Below, piece after piece: positions 21,324 through 32,250 of a stretch of DNA of 64,000 bases. Location of the stretch: contig JALQPE010000569.1 of the NCBI GenBank assembly GCA_030407315.1, positions 1-64,000 of the forward strand, in the 5' to 3' direction. The position numbers and the translations under genes were made by a program. Each line of letters opens with the position of its first letter. Within the stretch, counting starts at the first letter, position 1. The DNA comes from Asparagopsis taxiformis. Its lineage: Eukaryota; Rhodophyta; Florideophyceae; Bonnemaisoniales; Bonnemaisoniaceae. The notes under the pieces are model-generated. The model ran no database searches and was not told the origin of the DNA. It worked only from the letters and a program-made list of their open reading frames with translations.

Positions 21324-23477
21324 ATGATGTCCTATTCCGTCCGTTTTCACTTTCGTCTGCTCTGTGTTTTCATGCTCACCCTTCCCATCTTCGCCTCATC
21401 TTTTTCCGAAATGTTCGTGCAATGTGACGAGTTTCATTCCCAACCACCTCGACAAGTGCAAAAATTTTGTCCGAATCGAAGTCGTTCCGATCCTGGGATA
21501 TATTTTGCTTTGCATGTTATTGGTGTAGTATGTGTCGGTATTGCATTAGGAATTCATGACATCTACACCGAAAAACCCTCCCATGAATGGTATTGCTTCG
21601 TCTTCTTCTATCTCCTTACCATTACCGCCTCATCCGTTTCGATTTACATTGCTGTGTGTTTCCAAACTCCATCTCTACTTCTCGCCGAAACCGCGTTCAT
21701 AGGCTATCTCATCAACAGAAATATCCCTCGTATATGGAGCACACGTTTTCGCTATCTGCATCTAGAAGCGCCCATGTGGCGAACCAAGAAAGGTCTCATC
21801 TTCAAACGAATGCGCCGAAAGCCGAAAGAGTTAGAAGCTTGTCAAGAGAATCCCCAACACAACTGGAACGGCGATGCCTATACTTCCACGCTCATGGATG
21901 GGTCTCCAATGATCTATATCGAGGAGAATGACTATGAGCACTGGGAACAGAAACACAGTCAATGGATGCGGTTTATGAGACTAGCTCGAATGGGCAACAA
22001 GGATTCACAACGAGCTGCTTCTGCACTTAGAATGGCTTGCTCCGTACCGCTTCCAGCCTTCATCTCCGTGGGAAAGACAGAATATCACTCCATGCGAGGT
22101 AGTCTTGGAACTGAAGTTGCCCATGTATGGAATATCCCGCAACGGGACCTAGAGCAGCTGCCCTATTTCAACAATAATGAGCGTAGAAAGTTCATAGCAT
22201 GTAATCGCCATGAGGACCTGGCTCTGTATTTGCACATGAAGATGTTGTCAGCAGATGATGACAAGGGCAGATTCGATGAAAGTTGGACGAATCGATCACA
22301 AGAATGGCTTCTTGGCGAGCTATTTCCAAGCAAATATGAGATGGACCAACAGGAAAGTGAGACACTGAACAAGGCATTGGCATATGGAAAAGTTGATGAT
22401 GGTCCTGAAAACAGCGAGCAGAAGTATTGGTACTTGTTAAAAAGAGAAGATGCAGAAGATATGGTGCTTGAAAGAGCACCACAGTGGCGAACAGAAAACA
22501 ACAGGATCATTATAACAGTTCGGCATGTGCAATTACCACAAGAATTACTCATCGGAACAACACAAGATCAGACAAGAAGTGCGCAGGGGCCGCCGAGAGC
22601 TCGCGAGAATAAATTCAAAATGGAAATAGAGAGCGAGGACAAATATTGGGAACGGAGCTGCGAGCGTCGCAGTCTCTGGGTCACGTTGAATACATTGCTG
22701 AAGAAGAGAACAGAAATTGAGGAAGACATGCGGAAAAGGAACAACGAGATTTTGTCTCGAACATTCTTACGCACAGCCGAACAAAGAAGGCAAAAAAAAG
22801 ATGTAAAGGAAAGACTGGAAAGAATGGCAGAAGATATTACAATTGCAAGAGCTGGTGTGCTGGCCTATCGGATGGCACGGAACCTACCTTCCCGATCAAG
22901 TAAAGACGCAATGGCGACGCATATTGCGATCGAAAAGGATGATTGCGAAGGATACAACGGCGATATAGGGGCCAAAGTGAGAAGCTTCTGGGCGGAGATT
23001 GACAAGATAAGAAACGCCACGAGCGAGGAATCGAACACGACAGAAACAAGCGACGAAACGGGTGAACAAGAGACGGATATGCGGCTAGAGGCGCTACGCG
23101 CTTTCGGTTGCAACGAAAGCAGCCCGCGTTTCGAGAAGTTTGATAATCCGGACGACCTGACGCCGGTGCTTCTGGTGAAGATTCTGGTGTTCAACGCAAA
23201 GTTTAATATCGCGAAAAACCGGCTGGTGCTCGCGCGAGATTGGCTACTGAGCGAGATGCTGTACGAGAAGGCGGACGACGCGGAACTGAAGAGGGTCGCG
23301 TTTGCGCATGGAGCAATTGAGGGCACGGTAAGAGATGAATCGGAGAGGAATTGGTGGTACCTATTGCGGTCGGATGAGGCGGCGAAGATTGGGGAGAGAC
23401 GAGCCAGCAGTTCAGTTGTGGACGTTCCCCTGGAGCATTGCCGATTTCCGGGAGAGCGCCGTGCGTCACGGGGCTGA
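21324..23477 (+). CDS. membrane protein of unknown family, copy 2 (full length, internal duplication)
   Basis: A 717-aa paralogue of 14546-16333; family not recognised. It has a signal peptide (1-27) and hydrophobic segments at about 60-82, 88-112 and 116-138. A basic stretch (KRMRRKPK) then precedes two tandem copies of an approximately 200-residue module. Copy one (about 205-385) reads YEHWEQKHSQW, ALRMACSVPLP, VAHVW, then HEDLALYLHMK, QEWLLGELF, ETLNKALAYGKV and YWYLLKREDAEDM. Copy two (about 435-700) repeats the order as YWERSCERRSLW, AYRMARNLPS, VRSFW, LLVKILVF, RDWLLSEML, ELKRVAFAHGAI and WWYLLRSDEA. The linker between them is Arg/Glu-rich and probably helical. ATG 21324 is chosen for the signal peptide and TATA spacing. 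Probably a surface or endomembrane protein with a cytosolic or lumenal repeat domain; function unknown. Confidence 0.8.
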   Translation: MMSYSVRFHFRLLCVFMLTLPIFASSFSEMFVQCDEFHSQPPRQVQKFCPNRSRSDPGIYFALHVIGVVCVGIALGIHDIYTEKPSHEWYCFVFFYLLTITASSVSIYIAVCFQTPSLLLAETAFIGYLINRNIPRIWSTRFRYLHLEAPMWRTKKGLIFKRMRRKPKELEACQENPQHNWNGDAYTSTLMDGSPMIYIEENDYEHWEQKHSQWMRFMRLARMGNKDSQRAASALRMACSVPLPAFISVGKTEYHSMRGSLGTEVAHVWNIPQRDLEQLPYFNNNERRKFIACNRHEDLALYLHMKMLSADDDKGRFDESWTNRSQEWLLGELFPSKYEMDQQESETLNKALAYGKVDDGPENSEQKYWYLLKREDAEDMVLERAPQWRTENNRIIITVRHVQLPQELLIGTTQDQTRSAQGPPRARENKFKMEIESEDKYWERSCERRSLWVTLNTLLKKRTEIEEDMRKRNNEILSRTFLRTAEQRRQKKDVKERLERMAEDITIARAGVLAYRMARNLPSRSSKDAMATHIAIEKDDCEGYNGDIGAKVRSFWAEIDKIRNATSEESNTTETSDETGEQETDMRLEALRAFGCNESSPRFEKFDNPDDLTPVLLVKILVFNAKFNIAKNRLVLARDWLLSEMLYEKADDAELKRVAFAHGAIEGTVRDESERNWWYLLRSDEAAKIGERRASSSVVDVPLEHCRFPGERRASRG

Positions 23478-25041
23478 GCGTCTGATGCGCAATCGAGACT
23501 GTGTCATCGGTGTAAATCGTGCGGCATTCCGCGAGCGCGTGTCTGGATGCAGTTTCTGTAATTGGTGTCGCTCGACTGTAAACACGGTGTACAGCAATGC
23601 CGAGAAAGGAGTGTGTGGATGGTGTTTTTTCGTATAATGTTTTGGTTGGTCAAATCATCTGCGTCTTTCCCAAGGTTGCTACGAATTATCAATTATAAGT
23701 TTCAATTTGCAATTATAGCTCAGATCAAATTACGTATACACTGTTCTTCGCACAGCGCAAGGTTTGCAAACGCGCATTCGTGCAGGTATGTCTCGTCCTG
23801 TTGCCTGCGCAACGTGCCATACAACATCGTCAACGCTCCAGATTTCTCCCCTTCCCCATTGCAGACTTTGTACACGCTGATTCGTATCTTCCAGCAGATG
23901 CCCCATCAGCTGCCGCGGTCGCTGTCTGTATTTGAGATAGCTTCTACATGATGGTTTTTTATTTCTACGCGTCTGGCAGATACGTGAGTTATATCGGGTA
24001 TCGTGTTGCTCATGAGCTTCGTAAGAGGCTTTCGCACCCGTAATATGACTGAAAGACCAGGGCGTCGATGTGTGACGATGCCCAAGTCTGCGACGCGCCT
24101 CGCTTCCGCGGTATGTAATACACTAGATGTGGTATATGGTAGTGTGTGATTATAGACGGCGTTTCTCGGGGTGTGGCGTATTCAAATAGCCCTCTCCAGC
24201 TTTTTTCGCGGTGAAGGAAGAGAAGCGTATGTATTCCAGGTCTATGCAGGATATCGATTCTTCCATGGCGACACGGCATATTCCACAAGACGACCATCAT
24301 GTATATTGACAGGATAGACGGTGGTGATCAATGACTACGAGGGCGATGGAGTCCGCAAATTGGTGCAACAAGAAACAATGCACATCGAGGGGAGGTGTGT
24401 TCGTTGTCGTTAATCCAGCGTCGTTGGTCGCAACAAACAGTATTGAAGCGCAAGGTGGTACTGCTGCACCACACCAGTGGAAAACGGCGATTCACATCCG
24501 AGTTGCTGGATGAATGACGCGACGCATCGGGATTGCGCGGCCGAATCAAGCAACGCGATAATCGGCAGCAGTTATTGGTTTCCGGCAATGAGATTGCGAG
24601 ACGCGCCGACAGCGTCGCGGGGAACACAATATGATCAGTACACTGCCGTTGTGTAGTGTACAAAAAGTGTAAAGAGTGTATGGAAATATCTGTGAGATAT
24701 TTTTAGATGAAACGTCTACGATGCATCCGTAGTACCGCATTGGACGTCTGTGTCGCCTTGTTGCCGCTGGTGTGAAGGGCATCAGTAATAAGTCAGCCCT
24801 TCCATCGCCTTTTGTTGGGTATCTTCCCCCAACTATATCCATGCCGTCCACACAGCGCGCTGCATCGCGGCGAGCTCATGTATCAATTCTTGTCGACACT
24901 TCGCTCTTTTCGTTCGCGTGCAGATCGATTGGACGCGCGATGCGCTGCTTGGCATGGAATGATATATTGGAGCATGCCGTGAGATATCAAACAGCTCAGC
25001 GAGTTTTTACAATGTATCGTTGACATATATTGCTCTTGTTG

Positions 25042-25064
25042 TGGATGGATGGATGGATGGATGG
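25042..25064 (+). repeat. TGGA tetranucleotide repeat
   Basis: Five to six tandem TGGA units, directly visible. Confidence 0.85.
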
Positions 25065-26139
25065 CACCAAGTTGAATATATTTACGATCTCATCTCTCTT
25101 GACAAATTGTATATTGTGTGATAGCACTGTCCCGAACGCCCTCCATTCGTTGTGCGTGTTCATCCATGTCCTGTTGCCTTATCAAGGCGGTATTGTCTGT
25201 CTGTAAGGCGGCGCGTGCAATTGCAACTATCGTGTACGAATGTCTATGTTTCAAACATGTAATGCCACCGACGTCTTGTACGCAAAACTGTAATTTGTCT
25301 CCGATTTTGACCATTCATACGTGCCGCCTTTAGATAAAATGTCCGCACATATTTTTTTGTTAAGACCATGATGGAATTGACAACCATCTTTCACACACTC
25401 ATGAAGCAGACCAGACACCATACAAGCAAGACCCACTGCTCCCATTTATTATTGCTGCGTTGGGACACAACTGAGCGGACTGGAACCCAACGACAGCAAA
25501 ACAGAATGCCTCCCGGTACGTCAAGTAATGCGCATCTTCACTATCACCATGCCTCAACCAACGTATTTTCCAGTGCCTCATGATAAACCACTGCATCCCC
25601 TCCCTCTTGCACGTGTATATCTAATCATGTGGAAAATGCCTTGCTACTCTGTTCATCATAACCCGTTTCAATCGTATTCGTGTATGCATACACAACTCCA
25701 ACTTGAATCTCGCTCGTTCAATAACCAACCACATTCCACATCTCTGCACAACTCGAGTGAGTAACCACGAGCATTCCTTGACCACACACGTCAAAACCCG
25801 AAAGAGCCTCCACTATTTCCAATCTTTCTCGCCACTTTGCCCCTCCAATTTCCTGTAAACGGTTCCTTCCTTCCCATCCTCTCAACGTCATAATTGATTG
25901 CATTGGCATACCTCTACCAAACTGTCTGTATTCTAATTTTCAACACCGCGACCAAACAATCCTTCCACCACCATTCCATTGCTCTCGAGTAGAAACCAAA
26001 AGTCCCCGGCGACTCACTTTCCTATTCGACTTGAAGCAAAACCCTACCATACATCAAAATTGCACACCAATACATGTTAAACAAAGTCCACTGTATACAA
26101 GTTGCAAAACACTAACCTCCTTGCGCCAACATAAACCGA

Positions 26140-26147
26140 TATATAAA
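26140..26147 (+). promoter_or_regulatory. TATA box of the GSDH-like gene
   Basis: TATATAAA in CCGATATATAAACATG, 94 bases upstream of the ATG at 26234. Confidence 0.7.
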
Positions 26148-26233
26148 CATGCCAGGTCACCTGTACAGCCACCTTGTAACAGGTCGCCCATCGAACAAAC
26201 CCTCAACTCAAACCTCTTGGTCTCACGAGTATC

Positions 26234-27676
26234 ATGAAAATGATTTCAGTCCTCTGTGCACTTCTCCTTGCACTGCATGTGCATGCTATGCCTCAGTTGG
26301 TCAACCCACTGCCGCCGCCACTTCGCGGTGGTTTGCGAGTCACCACTCGTCTATTCGCACAAATTCCTAGATATCGAGGAAATCCTTCGCGTATAAACCA
26401 TATCACGTATGAAGGAGATGATATCTATGTTTCGACAGAGACATCCGGTGGACTCGTGTATAAAATCAACCGAAATGGAGGAGTTTCCCTCTTCGCAGAT
26501 CTTTCAGAGCTGGTCCGCGCCAAGACGGGCAGACCCATAGACTTCTCCAACGTGGTTCATGGCGGACTTCGCAGCATTGCATTCCATCCCAACTACAGGA
26601 ACAATGGTTTGATTTATGCCAGTTTCATGGAGCGACGACCGCCCAGGAATGGGCCCAACAATCTTCGCTATCTGTTTGACGGCAATCGAATGGCGAATGC
26701 GGACAGTGTTGTCGGTGAGTTTCGCTACAATTTTTCAACTCGCAGGGTTGGTCGTTTGAGCTATCGACAAGTTTTGAGAATTGGAGTACCACGATACGAT
26801 CATCCGATTAAGGATATTGCTTTCAAAGGAAATCTATTGTACATCAGTCATGGTGACGGCTCATTGCAATCTGCCATTGCTGGCGGCGGACAAGCAAATG
26901 ACCCGTTGGGCAAAATCTTACGAATTAATCCAATGCGCAATGGCGATCGACCATACTCGATTCCCAGAACCAATCCATTCATAAACGATGGGCGTTACAT
27001 GGATGAGGTTTGGGCTCTCGGATTCCGCAACCCGCATAACATTTGTTTCAGTAACCGTGGAGAGTTATTCGTGACGGAAGTCGGACGCGACAACGTTGAA
27101 GAAGTGAATATTGCACGTCCAGGTGGAAATTACGGATGGAGCGAACGTGAAGGAACGTTTGTTCATTTGAAAAACCGACCCGGTCTCATCACCGGTATTG
27201 CACCATTGCCAGGAAACGACGCCCAGTTCAACTACATCTATCCAAATGCGCAAGTTGGACACATGGCGCCGTTCGGAAGATCGTTCGTCGGTCAAGCATT
27301 GGCAGGTGCGTGTCCGATTGAAAACGGTTCAGCGAATAATGGGGTATTCTTCTACACCAATTTCGCTAGCAATGGTGATCTGTACTATTCCTTCCTCAAC
27401 GATATGCGAAGTGCACGTGTGCAGGGCCCGCCCAATTTGTTGACGCAGGCTAAAACTTTCCAAACCAATGTTCTGTTCGATCATGATCGATTACCGTTTA
27501 CACCGCCGAGAGTGTACCGCAATTTCGTCACGCTTCTCCGCGCTGAAAGCGGGCTTCCACGAGATACAAAGGCCAACATTCGTATGGGGCGCGGCAGACG
27601 AGGCGAGATTTACTGGTCGAGCAAGTCAACAGGGCAGGTTTTCCTGATCACATCTTCGCTTCCCAACTCGAGATGA
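26234..27676 (+). CDS. secreted glucose/sorbosone dehydrogenase-like (GSDH) protein
   Basis: A 480-aa protein with a signal peptide (1-18, ending HVHA). The body is a GSDH-type six-bladed propeller, the family of PQQ-dependent soluble glucose dehydrogenase and HHIPL/aldose-sugar dehydrogenases. Signatures visible are GLRSIAFHPNY followed by NNGLIYASF, with the family's conserved His; DPLGKILRINP; and the blade motif GFRNPHNICF, then GELFVTEVG, then PGGNYGWSEREG. These enzymes oxidise aldose sugars with PQQ and calcium, while some eukaryotic relatives are non-enzymatic surface proteins; which applies here cannot be decided. It has no membrane anchor, so it is probably extracellular. It lies between the two arms of the 2.2-kb inverted repeat, with no operon-like partner. 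Confidence 0.85.
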   Translation: MKMISVLCALLLALHVHAMPQLVNPLPPPLRGGLRVTTRLFAQIPRYRGNPSRINHITYEGDDIYVSTETSGGLVYKINRNGGVSLFADLSELVRAKTGRPIDFSNVVHGGLRSIAFHPNYRNNGLIYASFMERRPPRNGPNNLRYLFDGNRMANADSVVGEFRYNFSTRRVGRLSYRQVLRIGVPRYDHPIKDIAFKGNLLYISHGDGSLQSAIAGGGQANDPLGKILRINPMRNGDRPYSIPRTNPFINDGRYMDEVWALGFRNPHNICFSNRGELFVTEVGRDNVEEVNIARPGGNYGWSEREGTFVHLKNRPGLITGIAPLPGNDAQFNYIYPNAQVGHMAPFGRSFVGQALAGACPIENGSANNGVFFYTNFASNGDLYYSFLNDMRSARVQGPPNLLTQAKTFQTNVLFDHDRLPFTPPRVYRNFVTLLRAESGLPRDTKANIRMGRGRRGEIYWSSKSTGQVFLITSSLPNSR

Positions 27677-29368
27677 TTCTCATCGATTTTCTTTTGCAAT
27701 AATCTACACGTATCGAAAGGCGGTAAAATATGATTGTACGTTATAACCACACACGTCTCCAATGGATGATTCTCGTTTAGTCGTTCGCAGTGCTTCCCAT
27801 TCTTCAGCCCTATTCCACAGTTGATTACAAGCTTTCATCGCAAACACCATCCGCACATTCGTATTGCCAAAGTTGCTGGCTGCTTCAAAACGTAGTCCCG
27901 AGACACTTCGCTGTAGCACACTTTCAATTTGATTCTTCCGGATGTGTTGAGGTGCAAGTAGATGCTATCGCATTCATTTCCGATTCGTTCACAAACTTTG
28001 TACGTCTAATCGCATCATGTCTCCACTCCAACATTGTCATCTTTTATAATCCCAAGAACGATGAAAATGAACCCGCTACATGAACTAAAAGAGGAAGCAA
28101 GACTGATTTCATCCGGATTCGACGAAAGTCCCACTCTGTTAGAAAAGAATTCTCCCATATCTTTATCAACTTTTGCCATTCTTGCCCGCGTGTGTGTTGT
28201 CTCAAATGCTTCACTACAAAAGTACCGGGTTCTCCTCATCCTTGGAAACGGATACTTTCTGCCTACCAAGAAACTGTGGTACCAGAAACATACCCAGCTC
28301 TAACACTATTCACCGCGTTCAGTATGCTGATAATCTTCAACTGCAAATTCTGAATCAATGGAATCAATCTTCGTAGTGCCCAAACACGCTCCGGAGTTTA
28401 AACCGGTCAATATCTGGTCATGACCTCAACCTGCATTCATCGCTTTTTTCAGCTCGATTCCTCCCGTCTTTTTCTTTGGCATCAACAAAGTCAAAAAGAG
28501 ATCTTCGCAGTCAGGGTTGTCATTCGTCACATGCTTAGCGATAAATGGCAGATGTCGGAATGACTTTCTACAGATGTCTCTCAACATGTGCGGTCAGGAT
28601 GCTCCGAATACGGAAAGTATGACGGATATCGAAATCGACGCACATGCGGTACCAATAGGTTCATCAAAAAGCTGATATGTGACGAAATATAGGCTCTGTT
28701 CCATTTAAGAACAAACCTGATTCGGAATGCGGGACAAGATCGAGGTGAAAAGCTTGCGGGTGCAGGAAGATCGTTTGGGGCCGGTATAACAAGCGGAGAA
28801 GCTTGAAGAGTGCACAAGATTCTTTCGAGTTGATGGAAAGTTCATGTTGTCGCGCAAATGTGGGTATTGATGAAGTGATATATAAGGATGCGTACTGGAC
28901 CATGGTGTTTTGGTGTTCAGTTGTAACGCACCAATGATCAGATACAAAACTTGATGAAGTTTGCATCCACGCTCAGCGTATAATGACCCTTGTCAATGAC
29001 ATTGTGCCATTCCATATGGAGAATGGATACTTGACTCTGAGAGACATCAAACTGTCAGGTTTGTGAGCCTCGCCGGTCGAGACTTTCGCGGGGAACTTGT
29101 GACTGTCAAGTTTCTGCGACACCATCAACAAGTCCTGAGCACAAATAACATCTTCGCTCCTACAGACATTTTTAATTAGTCGCGTGGTATTTCAATTAGC
29201 TTTCACGAAAAACATTTCAGAGAATTGAAAAACATACAGTGGAGGACCCAACGATTGCTATCACTACGTCTTCATCAACATCTATGCAACAATCATTTAG
29301 TCCTATTCCTCACACACACAACCTACCTCTCGATCGATCTACAACTCGCGCGCGCTCCAAAACCTAAT
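27677..29368. other. region without a recognised gene
   Basis: About 1.7 kb with only short frames (under 100 codons) and no recognisable family. AATAAT at 27700 may serve as the polyadenylation signal of the GSDH-like gene. Confidence 0.4.
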
Positions 29369-31642
29369 CTACTGCATGCCGATCAGCATTGGGACATCAA
29401 TCTCACGAAGATCTGGGTATGCCGCTGTCAATTTTCCATCATGCTGATGCACACGCACTCGGATTGAATACGGGCCCATCTGAACTTTGAGCGACTCTAC
29501 ACCGGACACGAACAGCATTGTATAAAGCACGATTTCAAATTCTGGTGAAGCGCCAATAAACATCGACGAAGCCGATTTAGACTCGCCGAGCCATTCGAAT
29601 CGAATCGTGATCACTTGCTGATTGTACGGCGGCAGTTCATGACGATTCGACCCGCGGATATTCAAATAGCCTTTGTAATTGAAATTGTCACGCACTTCCT
29701 CCAAATACACTTGGAAGAAGTTATGCAGCCCCTTCACATGACCGTCTGCCAATTCGCCAATAAACACATGCTCGAATCCAGACGAGTCTCTCGATCCGTC
29801 GCGATCGTACAATTCAAACCAAATGGAATGGAGTAGTGCACGGAAATCATCCATGTTTTCCACACCGCAGTCCGAATAGTTGGCCAGCCATTCGACTGCG
29901 AATTGCGCAATTGTAGTTTCGCATATCGCGTCGAGAAACGTGCTTTCCTCAACGCGCTCTTCCTGCGACACCACCTCCGGAATACCAGTTTCCGCCGTGT
30001 AGTTGTCCAGAAGTTTTTTCAGTGATCGGAACGTGGGTCGTTCCCAAATGTCCTCCGACAGGCGAGACACAAGATTCTCCGCAGCTACATCGCCATGATG
30101 GTCACTTCGCGACTGGAAGTTCAATTCGTAGTCGGTGTTTGGACTCAAGCGATTCACGTCCAAATCCCATAACACTGACACAGCGTCTTCCAGCGATTCA
30201 CCAACCTTGTACAGAGCATCTTCCACGCTTATACATGTTATATTGGTGTTGAGATTGGTTTCCGGCTCCCATACACTCTCTATCTGCGATTCTTCTTCAT
30301 GCGACCATACTTGTTCTACCTCTAGATCGTCATCTTCTAAATCATCGTCCCACACTTCCACTTCAACATCAGGATCAGTCTCAGTCGGGCGTGACACGTT
30401 CTCCGGCTCGTGTTCCAGTTGAACGAGCGGTTTTTCACCAGGCTGCGGCCATTTTCTAGACTGCTTCCTCACTGTTCCTTCACCCACTTGAGGCCATCCA
30501 GAAAGGGCTTGCGGCCATTCAGTTACCGGTTCGTAGACAGTGACGCGTTGGTTGAACCTGTTTCCCAGGTCTGATTCGCGGTCCGTGTACGATTCAGTCC
30601 ATCGACTTGTCGGCAGCGTGTTGCCTTGACGACGGTAGCAATACTCCGGCTGGGATCTCGCGTAATGACACCATGAATTCTGCGACGGATACACATGTTC
30701 ATCTGGAGACGAATAGTCTTCAGGTTGCGGGATGTCCTGTGCGTCGTTTGCATTTTCAAATTCATCAATGCGTGCCAATGCCTCTTGATCGACGTCGATG
30801 AGCTCCGGGAAAGCACTACCGATACATCGGCCTATGTCATGTACTTTTATACGGGCCGAATAGGGTCCCAGTTGGAGTTCGAGAGACTGTTCGTCAGCGA
30901 GGAACATCATGGTGTACAAAGCGATTTCAAACTCAGGTGATGCACCGACAAACATGGAAGAAGGGGGTTGGGTCTCTCCGAGCCATTTGAACTGAATTGT
31001 GATAAACTGCTGTGATGCAGGTGGGGGACTTGACGACGGGGAGCCGCTCGGGTCAAGATAGGTGAGGTATTTGAAGTTTCCACGAAGTTCCTCGAGGTAG
31101 ACCTGATAAAAGTTGTGCAGACCTTTCACTTTACCATCATCCAACTCTCCGATGAACACATGCTGAAAAGCAGACATATCCGAACAATGTCTGCGATGAA
31201 GGCGAAACCACAGACCGTGTAGAAGATGTTGAAACTGCTCAATTGAATGCGCATGGAGGGAGGAATTACTGGAGAGCCATTGGTGAGCAAACTGAACACA
31301 TCTTGTTTCACATATTGCGGCCAGAAAAGCCCATTGCTCTGCGCGTTGATCGTGAGAGACGCAATGCGGGGTGCCAGCATCTTGTGTATAATACTGCAAC
31401 AAGCGTCTGAACGAGGCGTAGGTCGGGCGGGACCAAACGTGATCGGAAAGCGAGTGGACAAGTGTGTCGTCATCTTCAACGTCAACGTCATCGTCCTGGT
31501 CATCATGCTCGGGACGACAGCGCGAAGTGAGGGTGTAGTCGACGGAATGCTTGAGACGATTGGTGTCTAAAGTCCAGAGGAGACTACAGGCGACTTCCAA
31601 AGAGTCGCCTGCGGATTCGGCAAGCTCTTGCACGGACTGCAT
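29369..31642 (-). CDS. tandem EndoU (XendoU-family) endoribonuclease, first domain lacking the catalytic Lys
   Basis: A 757-aa protein from the preferred Met at 31642, chosen by alignment to the single-domain gene 48585-49808; the frame could start at 31675. There are two EndoU domains (about 1-290 and 470-757) separated by an acidic, Trp-containing linker. Domain 2 keeps the EndoU triad of two His and one Lys: His625 (EHVFIGE), His640 (GLHNFFQVY) and Lys689 (WLGESK). Domain 1 keeps His161 and His176, but the Lys position is Gln225 (WLGETQ, codon 30968-30970), so it is probably inactive. Both retain SSMF(V/I)GASPEFE. EndoU enzymes cleave RNA after U and leave 2',3'-cyclic phosphates. No signal peptide is visible, so it is probably intracellular. 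The linker carries TEWPQ...SGWPQ, like the C-terminus of the single-domain gene, which points to fusion of two neighbouring copies. Confidence 0.88.
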   Translation of the reverse strand: MQSVQELAESAGDSLEVACSLLWTLDTNRLKHSVDYTLTSRCRPEHDDQDDDVDVEDDDTLVHSLSDHVWSRPTYASFRRLLQYYTQDAGTPHCVSHDQRAEQWAFLAAICETRCVQFAHQWLSSNSSLHAHSIEQFQHLLHGLWFRLHRRHCSDMSAFQHVFIGELDDGKVKGLHNFYQVYLEELRGNFKYLTYLDPSGSPSSSPPPASQQFITIQFKWLGETQPPSSMFVGASPEFEIALYTMMFLADEQSLELQLGPYSARIKVHDIGRCIGSAFPELIDVDQEALARIDEFENANDAQDIPQPEDYSSPDEHVYPSQNSWCHYARSQPEYCYRRQGNTLPTSRWTESYTDRESDLGNRFNQRVTVYEPVTEWPQALSGWPQVGEGTVRKQSRKWPQPGEKPLVQLEHEPENVSRPTETDPDVEVEVWDDDLEDDDLEVEQVWSHEEESQIESVWEPETNLNTNITCISVEDALYKVGESLEDAVSVLWDLDVNRLSPNTDYELNFQSRSDHHGDVAAENLVSRLSEDIWERPTFRSLKKLLDNYTAETGIPEVVSQEERVEESTFLDAICETTIAQFAVEWLANYSDCGVENMDDFRALLHSIWFELYDRDGSRDSSGFEHVFIGELADGHVKGLHNFFQVYLEEVRDNFNYKGYLNIRGSNRHELPPYNQQVITIRFEWLGESKSASSMFIGASPEFEIVLYTMLFVSGVESLKVQMGPYSIRVRVHQHDGKLTAAYPDLREIDVPMLIGMQ

Positions 31643-32250
31643 GGTGGGCAGTGTGCGGATGGATGGTGGTCGCAAGATGGCGGCGGTGAATTAGACGCAT
31701 GCTGCGCTGATGAGCGGGAGCGCTGGGGCGGTGGAGGGTGCGATGAAGCATGATAGGCGGGTGGTCGGGTACAACAATGTTGGCGTAACCGAGTGTTGAC
31801 ATGGGGAGATGGTGCGACGATTTGGTGTTTCCTGGCGTTGCGCGCGACGCTAATTGGCATGTGACGCATTGCGAGTTGTTGCGCTTTGTTCGACGCACTG
31901 GCGCGTTTATTTTTGGACAATCGATCCGCTCGACTGCTGATTCGATTGGCTGTTTGTTGGAATATGATCCTCGTTTCTCCAATGATGGCTTGTCTGCTTC
32001 TTGCGACGCGATAGCCTGTGATTAATTTCTTTCCCGCTGTTGTAATTTCATTCAATTTAGGGTAATTTGCCAATGCGCGACTGACAAATTCAACTCCCAG
32101 CTCGACAATCACAACAACTCGCTGAACACCATACGTAACACATCCATCTTCCAAACTCCCAGTCTGATTGGTGCGACACAGCACCAACTCCATCCATCCC
32201 AGCGTCATGCGCAGATCTGCGCCGCAGCCCTGTGTGCCTCGTTCAGTCCA
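31643..32250. other. 5' flank of tandem EndoU; no separate gene accepted
   Basis: A 213-codon minus-strand frame (31567-32208) crosses into the EndoU start in another phase. Its C-terminal half is low complexity (His/Pro/Ser/Arg) and it shows no domain, so I treat it as chance. No clear TATA box is seen for the EndoU gene. Confidence 0.4.

Larger units (their letters stand above)
23478..26233. other. region without a recognised gene
   Basis: About 2.75 kb with only frames under 130 codons, none with a recognisable domain. It contains a TGGA microsatellite at 25042-25064 and ends in the GSDH promoter (TATA box 26140-26147). Decayed genes may be present, but I cannot assign them. Confidence 0.4.

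Noticed and set aside
31567..32208. 213-codon minus frame upstream of the tandem EndoU
   Set aside because: It overlaps the EndoU start in another phase, its C-terminal half is low complexity, and no domain is visible.
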